A model generated the notes under the pieces. The model made no database searches. It was not told where the DNA came from and saw nothing but the letters and a program-made list of their open reading frames with translations. Shown here in pieces: positions 29,569 through 38,829 of a DNA stretch of 64,000 nt. The stretch's first letter is position 1. Each line of letters opens with the position of its first letter. Origin of the DNA: Limnospira fusiformis SAG 85.79 (GTDB lineage Bacteria > Cyanobacteriota > Cyanobacteriia > Cyanobacteriales > Microcoleaceae); the NCBI RefSeq assembly GCF_012516315.1, contig NZ_CP051185.1:3849363-3913362 (forward strand), in the 5' to 3' direction. The position numbers and the translations under genes are program-made.

Positions 29569-29596
29569 TTGGTTTCACTGATAAAAATGCTATGAT
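29569..29596 (+). promoter_or_regulatory. Candidate sigma-70-type promoter before the polymerase/ligase gene
   Basis: TTGGTT (29569-29574) and TATGAT (29591-29596) are separated by 16 bases and lie 51 bases before the ATG at 29647. They sit in the largest gap of the export genes (183 bases), so the downstream synthesis genes may have their own promoter. Confidence 0.45.
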
Positions 29597-29646
29597 GCAC
29601 AACAGGTTAACGGGTGTAGATTTAGACCAAAAACATCAATATTTTA

Positions 29647-30921
29647 ATGGACAAATACTTAAAATATTTGGAATCTAGTTTTACGGTTTTTGCGATTATT
29701 CATTATAGCGCTAACTGGTTGCCTCTGATTTTATCTGGCGGCGCAAGCGAGGGTGATGGTACAGATATCAATTCCTTTGATTTTCGATTAAATGTGCTGG
29801 TGTTTCTGCTGACTTATTTGGTTTCGGTAGCTTTACTATTGCTACGGTGGAAAAAGTGCTTAATTTCTGTTAAAAGAGGTCCGGTTATCTGGGTGATGAT
29901 TTTGATTGCGATCGCCTCCTATTTTTGGTCAGATTTTCCGGCTCGTACCCTCAGAAGTTGTATTGGCTTAATAGGGACTACACTGTTTGGTGTTTACTTA
30001 GGTAGTCGTTATACCATCAGAGAACAACTTAAACTTTTGGCTATTTCCTATGGAATTATTGCCGTCCTTAGCGTGGTTTTGGCGATCGCTTTACCTCGTT
30101 ATGGCATCGAACAAGCCGTTCACTATGGGGCTTGGCGAGGCATATATAACCATAAAAATCTTTTAGGAAGAGCCATGACATTAGGTGGTATAGTATTAAT
30201 ATTATCACCCGGTCTTTTTGACCAGGCAAAGCGCTGGATGGCTTACATGGCGATCGCTATTGCTTGTTTGCTATTAGTCATGGCAAAATCATCAAGTTCC
30301 CTAATTAACTTTACAATTTTATTGACCAGTGTCATAGCCTATCGGGTGCTGCGATTTCGGTATATTTTACTGATTCCTTCATTTCTAGCCCTTGTCACTT
30401 TGGGCGCTACTATATTTTATATCTATACAGAGATGGCCGATGAATTATTAGGATTAATTGGCAAAGATCCAACCCTTACTGGTCGCACAGAACTGTGGGT
30501 GTGGGCTAGAGAGATGATTGACAAGCGCCCCTATTTAGGATATGGTTATACGGCATTTTGGCAGGGATTAGATAGTGCCTCAGCTTATATTATTAGAGCT
30601 GCAAGGTGGCCGGTTCCTTATTCCCATAATGGAATACTCGATATGTGGTTAGACATAGGCTTATTAGGCGTTGTTACTTACTTTTCGGGGTTTGGAATTA
30701 ACTTGTTAAGGTCGGTTTTTATCGCAAGATTTAGTGTCGGAATAGAATATTTATGGCCCTTAATATTTCTGACTTATTTAGTCTTAACTAATGCAACTGA
30801 AGGAGGTATAATTTCTCAAAACAGTATATTTTGGGTATTATATACAGCCCTATCCATTTCAATTATGGAACCTATGGAAAAACCCAAACCATCTCATCCT
30901 GAATTTGATGGCTCAAGATGA
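29647..30921 (+). CDS. O-antigen ligase/Wzy-type polymerase
   Basis: 424 residues with ten or more hydrophobic helices. The large periplasmic loop has the Wzy/WaaL-type motif LTGRTELWVWAREMIDKRPYLGYGYTAFW, and the conserved YSHNGILDMWLDIGLLG region follows, with the catalytic-type His in SHNG. This pattern identifies the Wzy_C/O-antigen ligase superfamily. It could be the polymerase of this locus or a ligase; position before the glycosyltransferases favours polymerase. It acts at the periplasmic face of the inner membrane. Confidence 0.85.
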   Translation: MDKYLKYLESSFTVFAIIHYSANWLPLILSGGASEGDGTDINSFDFRLNVLVFLLTYLVSVALLLLRWKKCLISVKRGPVIWVMILIAIASYFWSDFPARTLRSCIGLIGTTLFGVYLGSRYTIREQLKLLAISYGIIAVLSVVLAIALPRYGIEQAVHYGAWRGIYNHKNLLGRAMTLGGIVLILSPGLFDQAKRWMAYMAIAIACLLLVMAKSSSSLINFTILLTSVIAYRVLRFRYILLIPSFLALVTLGATIFYIYTEMADELLGLIGKDPTLTGRTELWVWAREMIDKRPYLGYGYTAFWQGLDSASAYIIRAARWPVPYSHNGILDMWLDIGLLGVVTYFSGFGINLLRSVFIARFSVGIEYLWPLIFLTYLVLTNATEGGIISQNSIFWVLYTALSISIMEPMEKPKPSHPEFDGSR

Positions 30922-30968
30922 TCAAAACTACTCCCCAATTTGAATTAATTTAAATACCAATTAAAATT

Positions 30969-31859
30969 ATGAACATCACGTCTCAACCCTCTGGATCAGA
31001 ATACAGCTTTTGTTTGGTTACACCGAGTTATGCACCGGACTTTGAGAGATGCCAATTTTTGTGTTCTACAGTTGATAAGTTCATACCTTCGTCAACAAAG
31101 CATTATATTATTGTTGATCGAAAAGATTTATCAATATTTAAGTCACTCCCAAATAATCGCACAGAAATTTTAGTTGTTGAAGAGGTGATTCCTGGATGGA
31201 TCAAAAGGATACCTTTTGTCAAAAATGGTTGGTTTAGCTTTAAAAGTCTTCCCATTCGTAACTGGCTGCTTCAGCAAATTATTAAGCTGTCAGCGGCACA
31301 ATTTGTGTCTGAAGATATTTTGATGTTTGTGGATTCAGATGTTGCCTTTGTGCGTCCTTTAAATCCACAAGAACGATTTGTTAAAGATGGAAAAATTCGC
31401 TTTTATCGAGAGCCTAATTCAATTCCTCGCTCTTGGGAGTCTCATTATAGTTGGTATGAAACTGCTAGTAAATTACTGATTACCCCTATGGTTGATTTTC
31501 CGGCTCCTAATTATATTGGTGACTTGATTACCTGGAAAAAGGATAATGTTTTAAAATTATATGAACACCTAGAAAAAGTGTCTAGACGTTCTTGGGTGGA
31601 AACCATATCTAATACTTGGAATTTATCTGAGTATATCCTCTATGGAATGTTTTGTGATTATATTATAGACCATGAAGCCAATCATTATATTGATGAAACA
31701 TACCCCGGTTTACGCTATTTTGGTACAGAAAATTTATCAGAACAACAAATCAAGGATTTTTTATCTGAAATTGAGCCTGATTATGTAACGGTTATGATTT
31801 CAGCCAAAGCTGGTATTCCGATTAAACGCTATCAAAAATTACTGGAAAACATGAATTAG
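30969..31859 (+). CDS. DUF6492-like glycosyltransferase-fold protein
   Basis: 296 residues, soluble. It begins YSFCLVTPSYAPDFERCQFL and has the DxD-type segment ILMFVDSDVAFVRPL at about 117-131, characteristic of a GT-A fold using a nucleotide-sugar metal site. This resembles DUF6492, a family found in polysaccharide loci whose donor and acceptor are unknown. It lies 47 bases downstream of the polymerase in the same orientation, so joint expression is likely. Treat the transferase activity as inferred from fold motifs and context. Confidence 0.7.
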   Translation: MNITSQPSGSEYSFCLVTPSYAPDFERCQFLCSTVDKFIPSSTKHYIIVDRKDLSIFKSLPNNRTEILVVEEVIPGWIKRIPFVKNGWFSFKSLPIRNWLLQQIIKLSAAQFVSEDILMFVDSDVAFVRPLNPQERFVKDGKIRFYREPNSIPRSWESHYSWYETASKLLITPMVDFPAPNYIGDLITWKKDNVLKLYEHLEKVSRRSWVETISNTWNLSEYILYGMFCDYIIDHEANHYIDETYPGLRYFGTENLSEQQIKDFLSEIEPDYVTVMISAKAGIPIKRYQKLLENMN

Positions 31860-31928
31860 TGTAACAATCAAGCCAACGTTTTTTGAGGCTTTTTATAGCA
31901 CAATTTCAAGGCTTTCAACTATTTTTAT

Positions 31929-33017
31929 ATGATGAAACTAATTGTAATGGATAAAGACAATCAACAACCCAAGTTAAAAGCAGCCGTTATTGGTACCGGG
32001 TTGATTTCTAAAGAACATCTCAGTTTTTTGTCTAACTCGGAAAGGGCTCATTTGGTGGGAGTTTGTGATATTTCCCAGGCTGCTGCTAACTATGCCGTTC
32101 AAAGATTCGGTGCTGAAGCTGCTTATACAGATTATCATCAAATGCTGGAGCAAGCCAAGCCGGATGTTGTGCATATTTTGACACCGCCTCAAATCCATAA
32201 AAAAATGTCTATGGATTGTCTGAGTGCCGGGGCTCATGTGATTTGTGAAAAGCCAATCACTCCCACTTATGATGAGTTTAAAGAACTATGGGATTTTGCT
32301 CAAAAATGCGATCGCCATTTAATCGAAAATCAAAATTATCGCTTCAATCAGCCAATTCTAGCACTGCAAAAGCTAGTGGAAGATGGAACCCTAGGAACCA
32401 TCGGCGAAGTAGAAGTCCGCATGGCATTAGATATCCGTAGTGGTGGACGATACGCAGACGAAAATCTACCCAGTCCAGTCCATAAACTTCCGGGGGGTGT
32501 GATTCATGACTTTATTACCCACTTGTGTTATCTTGCCTTATTATTTATGCCAACTTTTGATTACGTCAAAGCCGGATGGAATAATCATGGTGGTGGTAAT
32601 TTATTTAAGTATGATGATTTAGATGCACTGATTTTTTCCGGTCATCAACATACTCGCATACGGTTTAGTGCTTACACTCAACCCGACTGTTTTTCCGTCA
32701 CAGTTCGCGGTTCCTTGGGTTATGCAGAAGTTGATTTATTTCAACCATTTGTTCGCTGTGTAGTCCCTCGTGCTGTTGGTAAGCAGTTTTCTCCTTTGGC
32801 TAATCAGTTTGCTAATGGTTGGACTTTCATGAATGCCAGCTTTACTAACTTTCGTCGGAAACTCTTACAAAAGACTCCATATGAAGGTTTACATAGTTTA
32901 TTAGAGCAGACTTATCAAGCCTTACAAGAAGATAAACCGCTACCAATTAGCTTTGAAGATATGGATAAAACCAGTCGTTTAGTTAACGCATTAATTGCGG
33001 AGGAGAATCATCTATGA
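31929..33017 (+). CDS. Gfo/Idh/MocA-family NAD(P)-dependent oxidoreductase
   Basis: 362 residues. An N-terminal Rossmann fold (AAVIGTGLISKEH, about 17-29) and the family motif CEKPIT (about 100) are followed by the C-terminal alpha/beta domain with GGVIHDFITHL carrying the conserved catalytic-type histidine and aspartate. The first residues are uncertain; MMKLIVMDKDN has a second ATG inside (MKLIV at 31932). Enzymes of this type oxidise nucleotide sugars or sugar acids. Its stop overlaps the epimerase start by ATGA, so the two probably form one sugar-modification step pair. Confidence 0.88.
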   Translation: MMKLIVMDKDNQQPKLKAAVIGTGLISKEHLSFLSNSERAHLVGVCDISQAAANYAVQRFGAEAAYTDYHQMLEQAKPDVVHILTPPQIHKKMSMDCLSAGAHVICEKPITPTYDEFKELWDFAQKCDRHLIENQNYRFNQPILALQKLVEDGTLGTIGEVEVRMALDIRSGGRYADENLPSPVHKLPGGVIHDFITHLCYLALLFMPTFDYVKAGWNNHGGGNLFKYDDLDALIFSGHQHTRIRFSAYTQPDCFSVTVRGSLGYAEVDLFQPFVRCVVPRAVGKQFSPLANQFANGWTFMNASFTNFRRKLLQKTPYEGLHSLLEQTYQALQEDKPLPISFEDMDKTSRLVNALIAEENHL

Positions 33018-34039
33018 AATTGTTTATCACTGGCGCATCTGGATTTTTAGGACAGTATATTGTGGCGGAAGCCTTGGGACGGGGACACCAAGTAAAAGCC
33101 GTACTTCGTCCCCAAACTGATGAGACTAAATTCTCTTGGTTTAATCATCCTAATTTGGCAATTGTCCGCCTAGATTTAAGGCAATCATCAGGCTTGGTAG
33201 AAAGTCTGCAATCTGTGGATGCTGTCATTCATTTAGCCGCCTCTAAGTCTGGGGATTTTTACACCCAATTTGCTGGCACAGTCATAGCCACCGAAAATAT
33301 GTTAATTGCTATGAAAAAAACCGGGATTTCTAAGCTCATAGCCATTAGTAGCTTTTCAGTTTATGATTATGTCAAAATGCGATCGCATCAAATTTTAGAC
33401 GAAGATTCTCCCATCGAAGCTGACCCCTTAAATCGTGACGAATACGCTCAAACCAAGCTAATTCAAGAACAACTTTATCGAGATTTTGAGCGATATGGTG
33501 GACAAGTTTCTATTATTCGTCCGGGGATGATTTACGGTCGAGATTATCTTTGGAATGCTTGCTTAGGCGCTGAAATAGGGGATAGTGCCTGGTTAAGAAT
33601 AGGGGGTAATGCAATTATGCCTTTAACCTATGTAGAAAACTGTGCAGAAGCCATTGTTATTGCCGCCGAGACAGAAGCAGCCTGTGGACAAACCTTAAAT
33701 ATTGTCGATGACAATTTACCTACTCAAAATGTCTATGCCAAAAAACTCATAGAAACCATGGATAAAGTCCCGAAAATATATTTTATCAACTGGTTTTTTA
33801 TGGGATTAATTGCCAATATGGCTTGGCTGTTTAACCGTCTATTTATTGAGAGTAAAGCTCGTTTACCAGGTATTTTAGTACCCGCCAAACTTCAGGCTCG
33901 TTTTAAGCCACTGCGGTATACTAATCAGAAGGCTAAACAGATTTTGAACTGGCAGCCTACCTATTCTCTAGATCAAGCCTTTCAACGTTCCTCTGGTACT
34001 GAAGATTTATTAGCAGTTTATGCACCAAAATCAAGTTAG
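33014..34039 (+). CDS. NAD-dependent epimerase/dehydratase (extended SDR)
   Basis: 341 residues with the extended SDR signature: FITGASGFLGQYI (dinucleotide binding, about 4-16), VIHLAAS, a serine in SSFSVYDY and the catalytic YAQTK (about 151-155), then the Pro-Gly segment IIRPGMIYGRD. Translationally coupled to the Gfo/Idh oxidoreductase through a 4-base overlap. It would epimerise, dehydrate or reduce a nucleotide-activated sugar; which one cannot be told. A hydrophobic patch near 260-275 (FINWFFMGLIANMAWLF) hints at membrane association. Confidence 0.88.
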   Translation: MKLFITGASGFLGQYIVAEALGRGHQVKAVLRPQTDETKFSWFNHPNLAIVRLDLRQSSGLVESLQSVDAVIHLAASKSGDFYTQFAGTVIATENMLIAMKKTGISKLIAISSFSVYDYVKMRSHQILDEDSPIEADPLNRDEYAQTKLIQEQLYRDFERYGGQVSIIRPGMIYGRDYLWNACLGAEIGDSAWLRIGGNAIMPLTYVENCAEAIVIAAETEAACGQTLNIVDDNLPTQNVYAKKLIETMDKVPKIYFINWFFMGLIANMAWLFNRLFIESKARLPGILVPAKLQARFKPLRYTNQKAKQILNWQPTYSLDQAFQRSSGTEDLLAVYAPKSS

Positions 34040-34094
34040 TATAGAGTTCAAATAATTTGAGTAGCTGTTCCAGACATAAATCAGGTAAAAATGT

Positions 34095-35381
34095 ATGTCA
34101 TATTTTACTAATTTGCAAGAACGAATTAAGAAAATCACACAAAAGTCATTAGTCCAAAATACTTTATGGATGTTTTTGGGTAAAGTTATAAGTATTTTTA
34201 TGCAAGCTACATACTTTATATTGATTGCTAGATATCTGGGTTCTGAAAATTTTGGTATGTTCATGGGAGTAACAGCACTAGCCTCGATCGCTGTTCCATT
34301 TGGAACATTAGGTAGTGCAGATATTTTAATCAGAAATGTTTCAAGAAATAAAATTTTATTTAAAAAATACTGGGGTGATGCTATTTTAACAACTTTTTTT
34401 TGTAGTTTAGTCGTCATTTGTTTATCATTTTTAATAGGCAAATCCATTTTGCCAAAATTTATTCCTAACGTCCTGATTGTATCTATACTTGTTTCTGATA
34501 TTTTAGGATTGTCTATTTGGAATCTATGTTGTGGAGCTTTTTTGGGGGTTAATCGGCATAAAAACACTGCTCAATTACATATTTTTTATAACTTTTTCAA
34601 AGTTTTATCTGCTATAGCTTTGGTTATATTGTTTGATAAACCTAATGCTATAAATTGGTCTTTTTTATATGTTTTGGGGACGATGATAACGGCAGTTTTT
34701 TCGTTCTTTTTTGTTTGTTTAAATCTGGGTTTTCCTCAATTAGAATTATCCCAGATAAAGCACAATATTTTCCAAGGTATATACTTTTCTCTAGACAGAT
34801 CTGCTGCTAATATAAATTCCAGTATTGATAGAACAATGTTAAGCAGTCTTTCAACTCTAAGTGTAACTGGTATCTATTCTGCTGCTTATCGATTGATAGA
34901 AGTTGGCTATATACCAATTTTAGTAATATTTAGTTCCACATACACCAGATTTTTTGAAGAAGGTGCTTTGGGTATTAGTAATGCTTTTAAATTTGCCAAA
35001 CGTTTGATTCCGGTTATCTCCACATATGGTATTTTTTTTGTTATTGGTTGTATATTTTTTGCGCCATTTATACCTTATATTTTGGGAGAAAGCTATATAG
35101 ATTCAGTGCCAGTATTATACTGGTTAGCTCCCATGCCACTAATTATTGGTATGCAATTAATTGCAGCAGATACTCTTACCGGCTCTGGATATCAAAAGTT
35201 ACGGGGATTGGTTCAAATTATGGCAGCTTTAATTAATATTAGTTTAAATTATTTTTTAATTCCCATATTTTCATGGAGGGGTGCAGCTTGGGCTACCTTA
35301 ACTACAGATTCTTTGATTCTCCTGTGCTACTGGGGTTTACTCTGGCGACTGAATTATAAAAATTTAAAAAATTCTAGTTAA
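34095..35381 (+). CDS. Polysaccharide flippase (Wzx/RfbX, MATE-like fold)
   Basis: 428 residues with about twelve to fourteen helices. It opens like Wzx proteins (LVQNTLWMFLGKVISIFMQATYFILIARYLGSENFGMF), has RNVSRN in the first loop and a mid-protein DRTMLSSLSTLSVTGIYSAAYR segment typical of lipid-linked oligosaccharide flippases. It moves undecaprenyl-linked repeat units across the inner membrane for Wzy. The coding sequence is conspicuously AT-rich compared with the chaperone or nitrate genes, suggesting acquisition or rapid turnover of this block. Confidence 0.9.
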   Translation: MSYFTNLQERIKKITQKSLVQNTLWMFLGKVISIFMQATYFILIARYLGSENFGMFMGVTALASIAVPFGTLGSADILIRNVSRNKILFKKYWGDAILTTFFCSLVVICLSFLIGKSILPKFIPNVLIVSILVSDILGLSIWNLCCGAFLGVNRHKNTAQLHIFYNFFKVLSAIALVILFDKPNAINWSFLYVLGTMITAVFSFFFVCLNLGFPQLELSQIKHNIFQGIYFSLDRSAANINSSIDRTMLSSLSTLSVTGIYSAAYRLIEVGYIPILVIFSSTYTRFFEEGALGISNAFKFAKRLIPVISTYGIFFVIGCIFFAPFIPYILGESYIDSVPVLYWLAPMPLIIGMQLIAADTLTGSGYQKLRGLVQIMAALINISLNYFLIPIFSWRGAAWATLTTDSLILLCYWGLLWRLNYKNLKNSS

Positions 35382-35556
35382 CTTATTGTTTGATAATAAG
35401 CTGGTGCGTATTGATAAGTATCATAATGTGGCAACAATGGTAGCGCTTGCAACTTAATTGATTAACTACCTTAGTTAGCTGTTATTGAGCAAAATTTGAT
35501 TGACATTAACATGAAAATGATGTAGTATGTTGATGAAATTCAAAAGAGAACGAAAT

Positions 35557-36390
35557 ATGAACATATCAGATTTTTTTGACAAAATTTATGTGATCAACTT
35601 ACCTGAAAGGGTTGATAGAAGACGTGAAATGGAGAAAGAAATCAAGAGTATAGGATTAAATTTTAATTCTGAAAAAGTCAAAATTTTTCCAGCCATCAAG
35701 CCCACCGAAAAATTAGCTTTTCCGAGCATTGGTGTGTTAGGATGTTACCTTAGTCATTTAGAAATTATTAAAATTGCTAAAACAGACAAACTTAGTCATA
35801 TATTAGTCATGGAAGATGATCTAGCAATTTCTAGTAGATTTTGTTCTGTACAAACACAATTACTTGATGAACTTAGTCAAGTAAATTGGGATCTATTATT
35901 TCTAGGATATTTGGCTTATAATAAATTAAAGCTATCAGACTATTATAATTTTTACGACCCCGATATATCAACAACTTGGACTCACTTAAAAAAAGCTAAT
36001 TATCCAACATTAGGTACACATTTTTATGCTGTTAATCATACAGCTTATGATTCTTTGATATTATTTTTAGAAGAACTGTTGAAAAAACGTTTTCAAACTT
36101 GTTTTTTTGAAAAAGATCCTAATTTTGATGACCTGGATGGAGCCTATATTGATACGGCATATTATCTATTCCGAAAGCAAAATCCTGAAATTGTATCTTT
36201 AATTGTATGTCCGTCTCTTGGGTGGCAACGGAGTAGCCCCAGTGATATTAGTCCTAGGATGATCAGCAGTTCTTTAGATAAAGTTGTATTGATCAAGCCA
36301 TTGGTAAGTTTTCTAAGGTTAATCAAATTAAAATTAAAGAAGACTTTAGATTATCTAAAGCCCGAGTTATTTGATTGGTGGGATATTTAA
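35557..36390 (+). CDS. Glycosyltransferase family 25 protein
   Basis: 277 residues from the ATG giving MNISDFFDKIYVINL; an upstream ATG at 35527 adds ten residues. The motif YVINLPERVDRRREM followed by KIFPAI, GVLGCYLSHLEIIKIA and the metal-binding LVMEDDLAI identifies the GT25 (LPS-type beta-galactosyltransferase) family. Length is normal. It would add a sugar to the growing repeat unit. AT-rich like the flippase before it; a 6-bp stem hairpin (cttatt...aataag) lies in the spacer between them. The acceptor is not predictable. Confidence 0.85.
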   Translation: MNISDFFDKIYVINLPERVDRRREMEKEIKSIGLNFNSEKVKIFPAIKPTEKLAFPSIGVLGCYLSHLEIIKIAKTDKLSHILVMEDDLAISSRFCSVQTQLLDELSQVNWDLLFLGYLAYNKLKLSDYYNFYDPDISTTWTHLKKANYPTLGTHFYAVNHTAYDSLILFLEELLKKRFQTCFFEKDPNFDDLDGAYIDTAYYLFRKQNPEIVSLIVCPSLGWQRSSPSDISPRMISSSLDKVVLIKPLVSFLRLIKLKLKKTLDYLKPELFDWWDI

Positions 36391-36502
36391 TTGGTGCGAA
36401 ATAATGGTGACTCAGACTAAAAGTAAATTCATCGTTTATATTCAGTCAATTTTTTCCAATAAACTGTATTAGTTAACTACCACATATTTGGTATATCAAA
36501 AA

Positions 36503-37708
36503 ATGACTTTAAAATCATCATCTATGCACTTAATTGCTTTAGAAAATGAACCCTCATCAACTCTTGGCGGTCAAGAGTTAAATCTACTGGAAATTTGTCA
36601 AAGCCTGGCTAATCGTGGACATCAGGTTAGTTTGGTTTACACCAAAGAAGGAGACCTCCTACAAACCTATGGCCAATTCTGCCAAGATTTAATTCCGGTC
36701 AAACGCTACCAAGCTAACCGCAAAAATCCCCTTGATATGGTCAAATTTGCTGTGGATTTTTTTAATGATATTTCTCCAATCAAAACAACTTTAGATTCCA
36801 TGATTTTGTCTAATGAGTTTAGTTCTGTATTTTGGGGCTATGGCTTATCAACTATCAAAAAAATTCCTTTACTCTCTTATTTGCAACTACCAGGAAACTC
36901 TTTGAGATTCAAGTGGCGACCCGGATTGTCAGGGGTGGATAAATTTATAGCTGTTTCTCAAGCAACTAAAGACAGATGGGTTGATTTTTGTGGTATTGAT
37001 CATCAGAAAATTGATGTGGTTTATAATGGTATTGACCCGCCAAAATTTAGTCCCCACTCCGTTGATAATCATCAGCAATTATCCCTCCGTCGTGATTTCA
37101 AGATCTTAGGAAACAGGCGAGTTTTTTCGTGTCTGGGGAGACTCAACCCTAATAAAGGAATAGAAGTCCTGATTAAAGCCTTTGCATTACTGGCCAATCA
37201 TCAACCAGATATTTGTTTATTAATTGCTGGAAATGTTATTTTGGAACCTAAAAAAGATTCACCAGAAGCGCGTATTAACTATCTTAAATTTTTAAAAGAT
37301 ATGGTGGATGAACTAGGGATTAAAGAATTAGTCCAGTTTATGGGTCATGTTCCCAATACACCGGATCTTGATCGGGTTAGTGATGTTACGATTGTTCCTA
37401 GTATTTGGCCTGATCCTTGTCCGAGGGTGGTTTTAGAATCTTTATCAACTGGTACGCCTGTTGTCGGTAGTAGAGTCGCGGGAATACCTGAAATGATGAC
37501 AGGTGAATTAAGCCGTTATCTGGTTGAACCTGGTTCTCCTGAACAATTAGCAGAAGTTCTTAACCAGGTTGCTAATTGGCGAGATGATGACCCGGAACTT
37601 GACCAGCGTTGTCGTGATCATGTACTGGATAATTTTAGTCCTAAAGTTATGATTGATCAAATGGAGATGGTCTTATTGAGAACGATTAATCAATACTATC
37701 AACATTAA
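36503..37708 (+). CDS. Glycosyltransferase family 4
   Basis: 401 residues from ATG 36503; a TTG fifteen bases upstream is less likely. GT-B fold: the N-terminal half has the acceptor-side loop TLGGQELNLLEICQSLANRGH, and the C-terminal half has FSCLGRLNPNKGIEVLIKAFA, LIAGNV, VQFMGHV and the donor-binding VVPSIWPDPCPRVVLESLSTGTPVVG, which contains the EX7E-type region. It transfers a nucleotide-activated sugar with retention. Last but one gene of the polysaccharide locus. Confidence 0.88.
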   Translation: MTLKSSSMHLIALENEPSSTLGGQELNLLEICQSLANRGHQVSLVYTKEGDLLQTYGQFCQDLIPVKRYQANRKNPLDMVKFAVDFFNDISPIKTTLDSMILSNEFSSVFWGYGLSTIKKIPLLSYLQLPGNSLRFKWRPGLSGVDKFIAVSQATKDRWVDFCGIDHQKIDVVYNGIDPPKFSPHSVDNHQQLSLRRDFKILGNRRVFSCLGRLNPNKGIEVLIKAFALLANHQPDICLLIAGNVILEPKKDSPEARINYLKFLKDMVDELGIKELVQFMGHVPNTPDLDRVSDVTIVPSIWPDPCPRVVLESLSTGTPVVGSRVAGIPEMMTGELSRYLVEPGSPEQLAEVLNQVANWRDDDPELDQRCRDHVLDNFSPKVMIDQMEMVLLRTINQYYQH

Positions 37709-37868
37709 TGATTTTGATTTTTGTTTGATGGTTAAAATTATCAATAAAAAACCAAGAATCAATCATTAATTAAATAAGATTTCATCTCATTTAATTGATT
37801 CCCTCCCAATTTAATGTTAAACTTTGATGGTTCAAGTAATTAGACTCGAGTTTTAATGAGGTAAAAAT

Positions 37869-38795
37869 ATGTTTATATCAATTTGCGTAGCCACCTATAA
37901 GCGATCGGATGATTTAAAGAGATTGCTAAACAGTTTAGAAAAGCTCACTTTTCATCAAATTAATGAACCCGAAATAGAGATTGTCATTGTTGATAATGAT
38001 GCTTCGGGTTCTGCCCAAATTATTATTGATGAAGTCGCTCCTAGTTTTAAGTACCCTTTACGCTATGATATCGAAACTCAAACGGGAGTTTCTTATGCTC
38101 GTAACCGAACGATTATCAACTCATCTGATCTGGCAGATTTTATTGCTATTATTGATGATGATGAGATGGCTGATGAAAACTGGTTAGAAAATCTTTTAAT
38201 TGTTCAGGAAAAATATGAAGCAGATGTGGTAACAGGACCAGTTATCCCTTACTTTGAGAATAGTGTTGACGTACCTGATTGGATTGAAAAAGGTCAATTT
38301 TTAGAGCCGAGGCGCTATCCAACTGGATCGGTTATGGATGTTGCTTATACAGGTAATGTTTTGGTTCGCAGCCAACTTGTAAAGCAACTAGAAACAGTTT
38401 TTGATGAACGTTTGGCCATGCAAGGTTCAGAGGACACACATTTATTTATGCGACTTTATAAGCAAGGGGCAAAAATAGTGTGGGCTGATGAAGCCATTGT
38501 GCGTGAGCGGATTCCTGAATCTCGAATGAGTTTGATGTGGTTGTTAGAGCGAAGTTACTGGGGATGGAGCTCGAGAAGCTTATTTGAAAGAGAGTTGTAT
38601 CCTTCTCTTTATCTTCAAGGTATCCGTTTTCTCAAAGGATGTGTTTTAATTATGATTGGCTTAGTATCTATTCCGATCGCTTTGTTACAGGGTCAATATG
38701 CCGTGAACAGGGCTTTACTGTCCATCTGGCGTGGGGCTGGAACTATCTCTGGCTTGCTCGGAATTATGGGAAGTGGGTGGAAAAAAGCCAATTAA
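37869..38795 (+). CDS. Glycosyltransferase family 2 with C-terminal membrane segment
   Basis: 308 residues. The GT-A family 2 signatures are all visible: ISICVATYKRSDDLKRLLNSL, EIVIVDNDASG, TGVSYARNRTI, the metal-binding IDDDEMADENW (about 96-106) and GSEDTHLFMRLYKQGAKIVWADEA. A C-terminal hydrophobic helix (FLKGCVLIMIGLVSIPIAL, about 258-276) would anchor it to the membrane. It inverts at the sugar carbon by family knowledge. It ends the plus-strand locus, 34 bases from the convergent SDR-PhyH gene. Confidence 0.9.
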   Translation: MFISICVATYKRSDDLKRLLNSLEKLTFHQINEPEIEIVIVDNDASGSAQIIIDEVAPSFKYPLRYDIETQTGVSYARNRTIINSSDLADFIAIIDDDEMADENWLENLLIVQEKYEADVVTGPVIPYFENSVDVPDWIEKGQFLEPRRYPTGSVMDVAYTGNVLVRSQLVKQLETVFDERLAMQGSEDTHLFMRLYKQGAKIVWADEAIVRERIPESRMSLMWLLERSYWGWSSRSLFERELYPSLYLQGIRFLKGCVLIMIGLVSIPIALLQGQYAVNRALLSIWRGAGTISGLLGIMGSGWKKAN

Positions 38796-38829
38796 TATAG
38801 GATTCGTAACCAGACCCAGAGCGATCGCC

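Noticed and set aside
34031-34567. Minus-strand 178-codon frame opposite the flippase
   Set aside because: It lies wholly inside the well-supported wzx gene in AT-rich DNA and has no recognisable motif.
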